DNA from: Bdellovibrionales bacterium
Lineage (GTDB): Bacteria > Bdellovibrionota > Bdellovibrionia > Bdellovibrionales > UBA1609
DNA: 6,771 nt
Assembly: GCA_020435085.1 (NCBI GenBank)
Contig: JAGRAB010000150.1
Span: 1-6,771, forward strand
Direction: 5' to 3'
The position numbers were made by a program, and so were the translations under genes. Positions within the stretch are counted from its first letter, which is position 1. Every line of letters starts with the position of its first letter. Shown piece by piece: positions 1-6,662 of this stretch. The notes under the pieces were generated by a model that did no database searches, had not been told where the DNA came from, and saw nothing but the letters and a program-made list of their open reading frames with translations.

Positions 1-2008
1 ATGCAAAGATAACACCAAAAATATTAATCATCCCGTTTTGAGCATAACGAGTACAAATATGAACCACGTTTTTAGAGTCTTCAATAGAAGCTTTTGCATC
101 ACTGTCGAGTCGAATATTTTCTTTAATATACTCAACTGCACGATAGGCTCCAGTTGTCACTGCTTGAATGGATGCACCTGTAAACCAGTAAATAACAGCA
201 CCCCCAGTGATCAAGCCCAACAAAACCCGTGGATCAAGCATATCAAGCTTAATATGCATGAGCAAAATGATCGAAAAAATCATTGTTGTTGAACCGATGA
301 CTGCCGTACCAATAAGCACAGGCTTTGCCGTTGCTTTAAATGTATTTCCAGCAGAATCATTTTCCTCAAGATACGCCTTACCTTTATGAAAATCAGGTTT
401 AAAACCAAACTCACGCTCAATATCTGCAGGAGCATTTTGATCTTGTTCAATTTGTGACAACTCAAATACCGATTGAGCGTTATCAGTCACTGGGCCATAA
501 CTATCCACAGCGATTGTTACAGGCCCCATCCCCAAGAAACCAAAAGCCACAAGACCAAAGGCAAAAATTGCAGGGAACGCCATATAAGCATCTAATCCCA
601 AATTACTCGTAAGATACGCAATGAGCATTAAACCAATCATACACATTCCCTTCCAGAAGGCAGAAAAGTTTCCTGCAACAAGTCCAGAAAGAATAGTCAA
701 TGACGAACCACCTTGACGAGACGCTGCTACAATTTCTGCCACGTGCATAGATTTAGCAGAGGTGAAAATTTTCGTAAGTTCAGGAATAATAGCTGCCGCA
801 ATGGTTCCACAGCTAATAATGGTTGAAAGCTTCCACCATAAATCACCCATATCACCAAGGAGAATATAGCTGACTGTGTAAGTGACACCAATAGAAAGTA
901 ATGAGGTTAGCCAGACAAGAGATGTCAGAGGGGCTTCAAAGTCAAAGTGATCGGCTTTTCCGTAAAGTGCTTTAGAAACTGTGCCATTCAACCAATAAGA
1001 CAACACTGAAGTGACTACCATTAGAGCTCGCATCACAAAGATCCAAACAATCAGCTGTGCTTGCAAATTGGCTCCCCCTGCATTTGCTGTTAAAGCTCCT
1101 GTCGTGTGGTCATAATTCATACCAACAGCTAAAATAATAAAGCTAATAAGAGCCACTCCCGTGACACCATAAGTTTCAAAACCATCTGCTGTCGGACCTA
1201 CGGAGTCACCAGCATTATCTCCTGTGCAATCAGCGATAACCCCTGGGTTTCTGGCGTCATCTTCTTTAATGTTAAAAACAATTTTCATTAAGTCTGAACC
1301 AATATCTGCAATCTTTGTGAAAATACCTCCACAAATACGAAGAGCAGACGCTCCTAGTGATTCTCCAATGGCAAAACCAACAAAGCAGGCTCCAGCACTT
1401 GTCGGATCAACAAACAAGAGAATTGTAATCATCATGAAAAGCTCAACACAGATGAGCAGTACACCAATTGACATTCCCGCCTGTAGAGGAATAGACATCA
1501 CGCCATAAGGTTTTCCCTCAAGAGATGCAAATGCTGTTCGACTATTTGCGTATGTATTGATCCGAATACCAAACCAAGCTACAGCAAAAGAGCCTAAAAT
1601 CCCAAGGACGGACCAAAATAAAATTAGTAATACTTTAGGAACCTCCATACCTTCAAGAAATGCAAAATAATAAATGATACAACCACCAATAATGACCTCA
1701 AGAACCGCAAGAAACTTCGCTTGAGTCATCATATAGGTCTTACATGTTTCATAGATAATATTAGAAACCTCGAGCATTGATTTATGTGCAGGCAAAGCCT
1801 TCACACGCATAAATTCAACAAAGCCAAATGCCATTCCTACAACAGCAATAATTAATGATATATAGAGGATACTTGTACCCGAAAACGATGTGCCAAGGGC
1901 ATTAAAGGTTGTTGAAAGATCTGGTAAAACCAAGTCAGCTTCACTAGCATGAGCAATGTTTCCGCACACAAATAATGTAAGAAAACTTGCAAGTGTTTTC
2001 AAAGACAT
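1..2008 (-). CDS. hppA: Membrane-bound ion-translocating inorganic pyrophosphatase, C-terminus beyond window
   Basis: Integral membrane enzyme that hydrolyses pyrophosphate to two phosphates and uses the energy to pump H+ and/or Na+ across the cytoplasmic membrane. The frame is open for 669 codons from ATG 2008 to the left edge. The family usually has about 670-800 residues, and the C-terminal GDTVGDPFKDTS-type motif is not reached, so the gene is cut by the window rather than broken. Visible motifs are the substrate-binding stretch K232-IADIGSDL-M241, E249-D-D, R253-N-P, and D260-CTGDNAGD-268, followed by a TADGFETYG segment and many hydrophobic helices. GNTFKATAK (554-562) has Lys558 where K+-dependent enzymes carry Ala, which predicts K+ independence. 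Compared with the common DVGADLVGKVEAGIPEDD form, the first catalytic loop is one residue shorter and lacks the GKVE wording, as in the divergent clade of Bacteroidetes/Chlorobi-type enzymes (from memory). Residues 1-21, ending AHA, look like a cleavable signal peptide. A GAGAGG-like ribosome site (AGAGAGG) lies about 9 nt before the ATG. The family assignment is very secure; the pumped ion is not. Confidence 0.96.
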   Translation of the reverse strand, partial: MSLKTLASFLTLFVCGNIAHASEADLVLPDLSTTFNALGTSFSGTSILYISLIIAVVGMAFGFVEFMRVKALPAHKSMLEVSNIIYETCKTYMMTQAKFLAVLEVIIGGCIIYYFAFLEGMEVPKVLLILFWSVLGILGSFAVAWFGIRINTYANSRTAFASLEGKPYGVMSIPLQAGMSIGVLLICVELFMMITILLFVDPTSAGACFVGFAIGESLGASALRICGGIFTKIADIGSDLMKIVFNIKEDDARNPGVIADCTGDNAGDSVGPTADGFETYGVTGVALISFIILAVGMNYDHTTGALTANAGGANLQAQLIVWIFVMRALMVVTSVLSYWLNGTVSKALYGKADHFDFEAPLTSLVWLTSLLSIGVTYTVSYILLGDMGDLWWKLSTIISCGTIAAAIIPELTKIFTSAKSMHVAEIVAASRQGGSSLTILSGLVAGNFSAFWKGMCMIGLMLIAYLTSNLGLDAYMAFPAIFAFGLVAFGFLGMGPVTIAVDSYGPVTDNAQSVFELSQIEQDQNAPADIEREFGFKPDFHKGKAYLEENDSAGNTFKATAKPVLIGTAVIGSTTMIFSIILLMHIKLDMLDPRVLLGLITGGAVIYWFTGASIQAVTTGAYRAVEYIKENIRLDSDAKASIEDSKNVVHICTRYAQNGMINIFGVIFA

Positions 2009-2059
2009 ATAGAAGTTCCTCTCTGGATAGGCATTAATTAGTAGTAATACAGCGGCACA

Positions 2060-2089
2060 GAGATATCCCGCATGAATTCACCGAGTCAA
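2060..2089 (-). promoter_or_regulatory. Candidate sigma-70-like promoter for the pyrophosphatase gene
   Basis: On the minus strand TTGACT (2089-2084) is followed after 17 nt by ATATCT (2066-2061), or after 18 nt by TATCTC (2065-2060). The -35 is five of six to consensus, while the -10 is poor. It would give a leader of roughly 45 nt before the ATG at 2008. Position and the -35 are the support; no transcription data are available. Confidence 0.33.
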
Positions 2090-2175
2090 GCACCTGCAAA
2101 TAAGGGATAAAGAATTTCTAAGGCCATGAAATCTGCGTTTTTTGTCGATATCTACACTTATACCTACAATGCTCA

Positions 2176-2204
2176 TTGACGCATAGCTCTAACTGTGGTT
2201 AATT
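2176..2204 (+). promoter_or_regulatory. Candidate sigma-70-like promoter for the DEAD-box helicase gene
   Basis: TTGACG (2176-2181), a 17-nt spacer and TTAATT (2199-2204), with a TG two bases before the -10 hexamer. The predicted start near 2211 leaves a leader of about 60 nt before the ATG at 2273. The rest of the 264-bp divergent region between the pyrophosphatase and the helicase shows no further gene or hairpin that I can support. Confidence 0.38.
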
Positions 2205-2259
2205 GGCCGCCAAACCCGAGATGATCGAGATGATTGTTGTTTCTCTTTTTTCTCAAATC

Positions 2260-2265
2260 AGGAGA
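2260..2265 (+). promoter_or_regulatory. Ribosome binding site that fixes the helicase start
   Basis: AGGAGA lies 7 nt before ATG 2273. The frame stays open back to a TTG at 2234, but that start would add 13 residues not seen in RhlE-type proteins and has no such site. ATG 2273 gives the typical beginning MKFTEFPLAKSLLSAL. Confidence 0.85.
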
Positions 2266-2272
2266 AACAGAC

Positions 2273-3535
2273 ATGAAGTTTACCGAATTTCCTTTAGCGA
2301 AAAGTCTTTTAAGTGCTTTAAATGACATAGGTTTTAATGAAACTACCCCTATCCAAGAAAAAGCCCTTCCCATTTTATTTGGCGAGCGTGATCTGATAGC
2401 AACTTCACAAACGGGGTCTGGAAAAACAGCTGCTTATCTTATCCCTATGCTTAACCATCTTATTGAAACACCAAATAAACGGGGCCTTATCCTTGTCCCT
2501 ACCCGGGAACTTGCAACCCAAGTTTTCGATTTTATGCAGCAGCTACTGAAATATGAAAAATCAATGACATCTATTCGCATCGTTGGAGGCGTCGATATTC
2601 GTCGTCAATTTCGGCAACTACAAAAGAAGCAAAGAATCATTGTTGCAACACCTGGACGCCTCATCGATCATCTGAAGAGAAATACTGTCCAGTTGAACAA
2701 TATCGAACATCTTGTACTCGATGAAGGTGACCGAATGATTGATATGGGCTTTCTCCCACAGCTCAAACAAATTATTCAGTACCTCCCTAAAAAAAGACAA
2801 ACCTCATTTTTCACAGCAACCCTTGATAAAAAAGTCTCTGAACTTGCAAATTCGTACCTACAAAGTCCTGAGAAAGTTTCGATTGGACAATCTTCTCGCC
2901 CGGTAAAATCAATTCGACAAAAAGTTCTTCAAGTGAGAGTCGAAGAAAAAGAGAACCGCCTATTAGATGAACTCAATCAACGCTCTGGAGCCGTAATTGT
3001 ATTCTTTCGAACGCAAAGACAAACTCACAAAGCATTTGGATATTTAAAACAGTACGGTTTTCATGTAGATCAAATTCACGGAGGACGTACACAGGGCCAA
3101 CGTAATAAAGCCATCAGTGATTTTAAATCTGGAAAAGTGAGAATTCTTTGTGCCACCGACGTTGCATCTAGAGGTATTGATGCACCACACGTCGAACATG
3201 TTATCAATATGGATATTCCACATAATCATGATGATTATATCCATAGAATCGGAAGAACGGCTCGAAATGGTCGCCAAGGAGAAGCATTGAGTTTTGTTGC
3301 TCCAAACGAAGTACGTACTTGGAATTCATTAGTTAAAAAATATGAACTTAGTGGTGTAGATCTCCCTGAATCTCCAAGAAAAGCACGTTCTAAAAAAACA
3401 AAGAACTTTTCAAATGCAAAACCAAATTCGAGATCGAGTTCTAAACCAACAAACTCGAGATCAAATTCTAAACCACATTCGAAGTCAAATGGGAGACCAC
3501 AAAGGTCCAAAAAAACAAAACGCCGTTCTTTTTAA
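2273..3535 (+). CDS. DEAD-box (DEGD variant) ATP-dependent RNA helicase, RhlE-like
   Basis: ATP-dependent RNA helicase of 420 residues, cytoplasmic, expected to remodel RNA in ribosome assembly or RNA decay. All superfamily 2 motifs are present in order: Q motif F21 to Q28 (TTPIQ), motif I T44-SQTGSGKT-52, Ia PTREL (76-80), GG (105-106), Ib ATPGR (125-129), motif II D150-E-G-D153, motif III T181-A-T183, IV around VIVFFRTQ (241-248), V ATDVASRGID (294-303) and VI HRIGRTAR (324-331). Two motif variants stand out: DEGD instead of DEAD, and TAT instead of the usual SAT. From about residue 364 the protein ends in a basic, disordered tail with repeated KPxSRS/KPxxSRSNS units, like the RNA-binding tails of RhlE proteins. 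Length and motif spacing match RhlE rather than DbpA, SrmB or CsdA, but the exact subgroup needs a phylogeny. It is a single gene, divergent from the pyrophosphatase and convergent with the receiver gene. Confidence 0.95.
   Translation: MKFTEFPLAKSLLSALNDIGFNETTPIQEKALPILFGERDLIATSQTGSGKTAAYLIPMLNHLIETPNKRGLILVPTRELATQVFDFMQQLLKYEKSMTSIRIVGGVDIRRQFRQLQKKQRIIVATPGRLIDHLKRNTVQLNNIEHLVLDEGDRMIDMGFLPQLKQIIQYLPKKRQTSFFTATLDKKVSELANSYLQSPEKVSIGQSSRPVKSIRQKVLQVRVEEKENRLLDELNQRSGAVIVFFRTQRQTHKAFGYLKQYGFHVDQIHGGRTQGQRNKAISDFKSGKVRILCATDVASRGIDAPHVEHVINMDIPHNHDDYIHRIGRTARNGRQGEALSFVAPNEVRTWNSLVKKYELSGVDLPESPRKARSKKTKNFSNAKPNSRSSSKPTNSRSNSKPHSKSNGRPQRSKKTKRRSF
3418..3502 (+). repeat. Imperfect tandem repeat coding the helicase tail
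   Basis: About three degenerate units of 24-27 nt, each starting AAACCA or similar and containing TCGAGATC or a close variant. They encode KPNSRSSS, KPTNSRSNS and KPHSKSNG, followed by a diverged fourth unit, RPQRSKK. This is low-complexity coding DNA that can change length by slippage; the products add Arg, Lys and Ser to the RNA-binding tail. Confidence 0.6.
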
Positions 3536-3546
3536 AGTATGAGACA

Positions 3547-3573
3547 AATACCCATGGACATACCTTGGGTATT
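3547..3573. terminator. Hairpin between convergent genes, probable two-way terminator
   Basis: Arm AATACCCA-t-GG (3547-3557) pairs with CC-t-TGGGTATT (3563-3573) around the five-base loop ACATA, with a single T-T mismatch. It starts 11 nt after the helicase stop and its right arm touches the TGA stop of the receiver gene. Neither side has a strong T run (only TTTGTCT on the minus-strand side), so Rho-independent action is plausible but not certain. Confidence 0.5.
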
Positions 3574-4022
3574 CATTCATCCTCACTATCTTCGTGAATA
3601 TCAAGTACATTTTTAAGATCAAGAAGCTTAAAAGGTTTCGTAATAAAGTTATCCATTCCACTCTCAAAACATCGTTCTTTTGTTTCTCGAAACGCACTTG
3701 CCGTAAGAGCAATGATTGGCGTATGAACTCCTGTGTCTTCTTCCATCGTACGGATTTTACTGGCAGCTTCAAAACCGTTGAGAATAGGCATTTGGCAGTC
3801 CATAAGAATCACTGAGTACTTGCCAGGAGAAAACTTTTCGACAGCTTCTTCACCATTATTCGCAATATCAACGCTAAATCCTAATGACTTCAACATAGCC
3901 TGTGCGACTTGCTGATTGATAATATTGTCTTCGACAAGGAGAAGACACCTGTTGGCTTCTCCTTTTGTAACAATACTTGCTGATTTTTTTGAATCAAAAT
4001 TATAACGTATTTCCGTAGTCAT
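3573..4022 (-). CDS. Stand-alone response-regulator receiver (REC) domain protein
   Basis: Single-domain phosphoacceptor protein of 149 residues. A kinase partner would phosphorylate Asp75 in the segment VILMDCQMP. The receiver signature is complete: acidic pair E31-D32, phosphoacceptor D75, switch residue T107 (IALTASA) and K129 (ITKPF). The wording MDCQMPILNGFEA and TASAFRETKE resembles receiver modules at the C-terminus of hybrid histidine kinases more than CheY. There is no DNA-binding or other output domain: after the last receiver helix only an acidic tail (HEDSEDE) follows. An N-terminal extension of about 25 residues has no known domain. No histidine kinase is in the window. The ATG at 4022 has no clear ribosome site, and a TAG lies seven codons upstream in frame, so the start is less sure than the domain. 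It could be a free phosphorelay carrier or a surviving piece of a hybrid kinase. Confidence 0.88.
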   Translation of the reverse strand: MTTEIRYNFDSKKSASIVTKGEANRCLLLVEDNIINQQVAQAMLKSLGFSVDIANNGEEAVEKFSPGKYSVILMDCQMPILNGFEAASKIRTMEEDTGVHTPIIALTASAFRETKERCFESGMDNFITKPFKLLDLKNVLDIHEDSEDE

Positions 4023-4023
4023 C

Positions 4024-4068
4024 GCGAGTTTAATATGGGCCTATTTGCGCCCCTCTTTTTTGACTCGC
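4024..4068. repeat. Nested inverted repeat just upstream of the receiver gene
   Basis: Outer arms GCGAGT (4024-4029) and ACTCGC (4063-4068) match perfectly, and an inner pair GGGC (4037-4040) and GCCC (4049-4052) lies between them. The outer left arm begins one base from the ATG (4022). In the minus-strand RNA the fold would sit immediately before the start codon, where a Shine-Dalgarno site is missing. It may be a start-blocking structure, an operator or a weak terminator for the paralogue upstream; only the complementarity itself is seen. Confidence 0.35.
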
Positions 4069-4084
4069 TTTTTAAGCCATTTTT

Positions 4085-4393
4085 TTATCTACATCTGTAT
4101 TTAATTGTGCCAAACCAATACGGTGTTAATCTTCCATCAGCACCCGATCGATATCGCTTACCACCAACTTCTACAGCGTAAACTTTTCGACGAGCAAATG
4201 AATCACAATCATCATTATATTTCTGCCATGGGTATGTCCCTTTATTAATTTGATCTGCTGTATCTAAAAGGGCTGGCTCAAGGGCTTCTTCTGTGGCTGT
4301 TCGAACAAAAACAACTCCATTTCCACCTCCTCTTTCAGCATAAGCACTCAAAGTTGTTATAACTAAAGCCATTGTAATAAATAGTTTTTTCAT
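4085..4393 (-). CDS. Small exported two-cysteine protein, paralogue A (unknown function)
   Basis: I do not recognise this family. The 102-residue product begins with a typical Sec signal peptide (MKK, a hydrophobic core, then SAYA with likely cleavage after residue 19), so it should be periplasmic or secreted, with a mature part of about 83 residues. The mature part has a conserved helix-like stretch LEPALLDTADQIN, a DDC motif (Cys63), a charged central part and the C-terminal motif GKRYRSG-ADGRLTPYW-GTIKYRC (Cys101). The two cysteines probably form a disulfide. The gene lies 76 bp downstream of its paralogue on the same strand and matches it at about 57 of 77 positions from Asn25 to Cys101. 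A ribosome site GAGGGG lies about 6 nt before the ATG. No terminator is visible between the two, so co-transcription is possible. Real coding status is well supported by the conservation; the function is open. Confidence 0.85.
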   Translation of the reverse strand: MKKLFITMALVITTLSAYAERGGGNGVVFVRTATEEALEPALLDTADQINKGTYPWQKYNDDCDSFARRKVYAVEVGGKRYRSGADGRLTPYWFGTIKYRCR

Positions 4394-4469
4394 ATTATCC
4401 CCTCATTTATAAAATCATATTATTTCAATGATGCAACCTAAGAGTCTACTGATAAGGTCGTTTTCATCA

Positions 4470-4781
4470 TTACCGGTTACAAGTGTATTTAATTGTTCCA
4501 ACCCAATATGGAGTGAGTCTGCCATCAGATCCGGAACGGTAACGTTTTCCATCAACTGCAATAGAAAAAACTCGTCGACGTGCAGTTGGACTGCAATCAT
4601 CACTATATTTTTGACGAGGAAATGTTCCACGGTTGATTTGGTCTGCAGTATCAAGAAGAGCCGGCTCTAATGCAGCTTCTGTATTTGTACGAACAGTCAC
4701 ATAGCCATTACGGTCAGCCTCTCGTCTTGCTTCAGCAGCAAATGATGCTAAAATTGCAGTGATAACTAATAATTTTTTCAT
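4470..4781 (-). CDS. Small exported two-cysteine protein, paralogue B (unknown function)
   Basis: Upstream member of the tandem pair, 103 residues, unrecognised family. It has a Sec signal peptide (MKKLLVITAILASFA, cleavage likely after Ala15 or Ala18) and then a mature basic protein sharing LEPALLDTADQIN, QKY-DDC (Cys63), GKRYRSG-DGRLTPYW and GTIKY-C (Cys101) with its neighbour. The cysteine spacing is identical in the two. Differences cluster at the signal peptide, at the first residues of the mature part, and just after Cys63 (SPT instead of DSF). A ribosome site GAGGA lies 6 nt before the ATG and a promoter candidate is upstream, suggesting that this gene heads the pair. Export and the disulfide point to a structural, binding or inhibitor role outside the cytoplasm, but no catalytic motif is visible and none is claimed. 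Confidence 0.86.
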   Translation of the reverse strand: MKKLLVITAILASFAAEARREADRNGYVTVRTNTEAALEPALLDTADQINRGTFPRQKYSDDCSPTARRRVFSIAVDGKRYRSGSDGRLTPYWVGTIKYTCNR

Positions 4782-4819
4782 AAGACTTCCTCTTCTGTTA
4801 ACAGTAGTTTATGGCCTAG

Positions 4820-4848
4820 AAGTTAAGAAAAACCACTCCTACCGTCAA
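4820..4848 (-). promoter_or_regulatory. Candidate promoter for the exported paralogue pair
   Basis: On the minus strand TTGACG (4848-4843), a 17-nt spacer and TAACTT (4825-4820), about 39 nt before the ATG at 4781. The -35 is good and the -10 is weak. It sits just after the terminator of the lipoprotein gene, where a fresh promoter would be needed. Confidence 0.38.
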
Positions 4849-4870
4849 AGCCTTTACCGGGTTCTACAAA

Positions 4871-4898
4871 GAATCTGTTCACCTTTGTGAACAGATTC
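4871..4898 (-). terminator. Intrinsic terminator of the lipoprotein gene
   Basis: A perfect 12-bp stem, GAATCTGTTCAC (4871-4882) with GTGAACAGATTC (4887-4898), closed by a four-base loop. It begins 8 nt after the stop codon of the minus-strand lipoprotein gene. On that strand it is followed by TTTGTAG, a short T-rich tract. The stem is long and perfect; the T run is only moderate. Confidence 0.72.
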
Positions 4899-4906
4899 CT
4901 GAGATA

Positions 4907-6535
4907 TTAGTTCTTGAGGAATTGATTGATTTGGTCAAAGTTTATTTTTTCTAATAATTTTGAGTAGTTCGGATCTGCCTCTAAATTTTCTTCTTGATCC
5001 AAAAGAAGATCATTCACTGATGAGTTCTTGCCTAGTTCTTGAGCCATTAAAGAGAGTTCCTGATGGCAAACATCAGAATCATTTAACGCATTGGGATCTT
5101 TGCTCATCACTTGCGCAAAGCAAGAGTATAAAGGGGCTATACTTTCTGGGGCGATCACTTCTATTTTATTTTGAATTTTACAATCTGCCGACCACCATTT
5201 TGATGATAAATGTGCTGTATCGTTCGACTGAAAAAATGCTTGATAACAGCTCTTTGAGACCGAATCTGGATCTTTCAAAAATAAGTAGGCTCGCACCTCA
5301 ATATTTTGTGCACATAACTCTTCAAATCGATCTTTCAATAAACCACCATTATTTACTGCCACTCTATTGCATGCCGCTTGAAACCATGCTTTTATTTGAT
5401 GAGTCGACCCTGGACCATAAAGCAGGAAATAATCTTGAATATTATTTGTTATTGGTTGCGTAAGCTTTTCATTAAAACCCGCTTGGTTCATATAATTTTG
5501 AAACCATTCACCCGATTGAATTTTTCCTTTAATAATATTATCTGAAAAAGTTTTTGCTTTTTCCTGAATGGTTTCAACAACCTTTTGCTCAATTTTATTT
5601 TCTAATCGAATACCAACAACTTTTAATATATTTGAAATGATTTTTAAAATCCCTTTAGGTTGAACTTGCACACTGACTTTTAAACCTTGATAGACAAGGT
5701 TTTTAAACTCAGGAACTTGGATAGATTGAACCTTTAACTGTGTTTTTCCTTGAGAATCCACCCAGCTATTGAATTTTGTACAAACTTTTGCTGAATCAAA
5801 CTTCATGCTTCCGGGATCGATATCTATATCAGCATCACCTTTGAGAGTCACAAATAAGACTTTCTTCTTAGCACTTACTTTTATTTGAGTTTTTTTCGAA
5901 TGAATCTGTAGGCCTGGCGAAAAAAAACACATTTCAATTTCTAAGCTACCCTCCTTAGGAGAAAATCTAAAATACGTTGAATCTAAAAAAGAAGAGGGAA
6001 TAGATACTGTTGTCTCAGAAGATGTGTCTAAATGGATAATGGACGAAGAGTCTGAACGCTGCGTGCGTGAGAGATATATGGGGATTTGAGTTCCCTGAAC
6101 AGTATAAGAAACCCCATCTGTTGATCCAGATATATTATCAAAAGGAATATTGATAAGAAGCTTATTCTGTTGGTTAACTACTTTCCCCAATGGCAGCTCT
6201 CCACAATTGTACGAGTTTTTGGATAAACCGCTATCACAACCTGGCCAAACTTTATTCTTAACAACACTTTCAGCAACCTGAAGAATTGCAGCAATACCAC
6301 CAAATCGAATATCAAACTGAGAGAAAAATCTTACCTGTCCCTCATTCTCTAAAGTCGCATCCACTGGTAAAGGCTCTGCTCCAATTGCATCAAGATATTC
6401 GGCCAACTCCTTTGATGTAGTCCTATAGGATCCAAAATGACTCGCTCCTGATGTAGAATCAAAAGAGTTTCCACAAGCATTTAATAATGGAAGTACAAAA
6501 ATAAGAAATGATAGCTTCAATGTTTTTTTCATCAT
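4907..6535 (-). CDS. Large outer-membrane-type lipoprotein of unknown family
   Basis: Product of 542 residues from ATG 6535 (541 if ATG 6532 is used). I do not recognise the family. The start is set by a lipoprotein signal: MMKKTLKL, a hydrophobic core, then LLNAC with Cys21 as the lipidation site. The frame runs 30 codons further up to a TTG (6625), but that would bury the signal peptide. Residues after Cys21 are Gly-Asn-Ser, without Asp at +2, so transport to the outer membrane is expected by the E. coli rule. The mature protein has ten further cysteines, fitting disulfides in the periplasm. The middle third is rich in alternating beta-strand patterns with Lys (KVSAKKKVLFVTLKGDADIDID; VSVQVQPKGILKI), the next part looks helical and amphipathic (a KVVETIQEKAKTF stretch), and the last third is mostly helical and cysteine-rich. 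No enzyme motif is seen. A strand-rich part followed by an amphipathic helix recalls lipid-binding tubular folds, but that is only a guess. The ribosome site before the ATGs is weak. A strong hairpin follows the stop. Confidence 0.88.
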   Translation of the reverse strand: MMKKTLKLSFLIFVLPLLNACGNSFDSTSGASHFGSYRTTSKELAEYLDAIGAEPLPVDATLENEGQVRFFSQFDIRFGGIAAILQVAESVVKNKVWPGCDSGLSKNSYNCGELPLGKVVNQQNKLLINIPFDNISGSTDGVSYTVQGTQIPIYLSRTQRSDSSSIIHLDTSSETTVSIPSSFLDSTYFRFSPKEGSLEIEMCFFSPGLQIHSKKTQIKVSAKKKVLFVTLKGDADIDIDPGSMKFDSAKVCTKFNSWVDSQGKTQLKVQSIQVPEFKNLVYQGLKVSVQVQPKGILKIISNILKVVGIRLENKIEQKVVETIQEKAKTFSDNIIKGKIQSGEWFQNYMNQAGFNEKLTQPITNNIQDYFLLYGPGSTHQIKAWFQAACNRVAVNNGGLLKDRFEELCAQNIEVRAYLFLKDPDSVSKSCYQAFFQSNDTAHLSSKWWSADCKIQNKIEVIAPESIAPLYSCFAQVMSKDPNALNDSDVCHQELSLMAQELGKNSSVNDLLLDQEENLEADPNYSKLLEKINFDQINQFLKN

Positions 6536-6623
6536 ATTTCGATGAAATGCAGCTGGTATGCCGCACAGAAAACAGCCACTTCTATATAAATGATTGGATT
6601 TATTTAGGTATTTTAACCGTATC

Positions 6624-6644
6624 AAGTGCTCTTAAAGAGCACTT
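6624..6644. promoter_or_regulatory. Perfect 21-base palindrome upstream of the lipoprotein gene
   Basis: Arms AAGTGCTCTT and AAGAGCACTT flank one central A. There is no T run on either side, so a terminator is unlikely. On the minus strand the sequence TAAAAT (a good -10) begins 9 nt past it, which places the palindrome over the -35 area of a possible lipoprotein promoter, as a dimeric repressor or activator site would be. The symmetry is seen; the regulatory role is inferred. Confidence 0.45.
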
Positions 6645-6662
6645 CCAAATAGAACACAAATT

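Noticed and set aside
1224..1508. A 94-codon plus-strand frame inside the pyrophosphatase region
   Set aside because: It is antisense to the most conserved catalytic part of the pyrophosphatase and is a by-product of that coding sequence.
2234..2272. TTG start extending the helicase by 13 residues
   Set aside because: AGGAGA before ATG 2273 and the usual RhlE beginning favour the shorter form.
3235..3510. A 91-codon minus-strand frame opposite the helicase tail, rich in Phe, Leu and Glu
   Set aside because: Its repetitive composition is the mirror of the repeated tail codons on the other strand; no start signal is seen.
4037..4060. GGGC/GCCC stem followed by CTCTTTTTT as a plus-strand terminator
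   Set aside because: No plus-strand gene lies upstream of it to be ended, and the stem is only four pairs.
4874..4895. CTGTTCAC/GTGAACAG symmetry as a LexA-like operator
   Set aside because: It lies right after a stop codon, is part of a 12-bp hairpin stem, and does not match a known LexA box in orientation; a terminator explains it better.
4960..5463. A 167-codon open frame on the plus strand opposite the lipoprotein gene
   Set aside because: It lies wholly antisense to a gene with clear lipobox and terminator, has no ribosome site that I can see, and its translation resembles no protein family.
6533..6625. TTG start extending the lipoprotein by 30 residues
   Set aside because: It would put a polar, Cys-containing stretch before the signal peptide; the MMKK start gives a standard lipoprotein signal.
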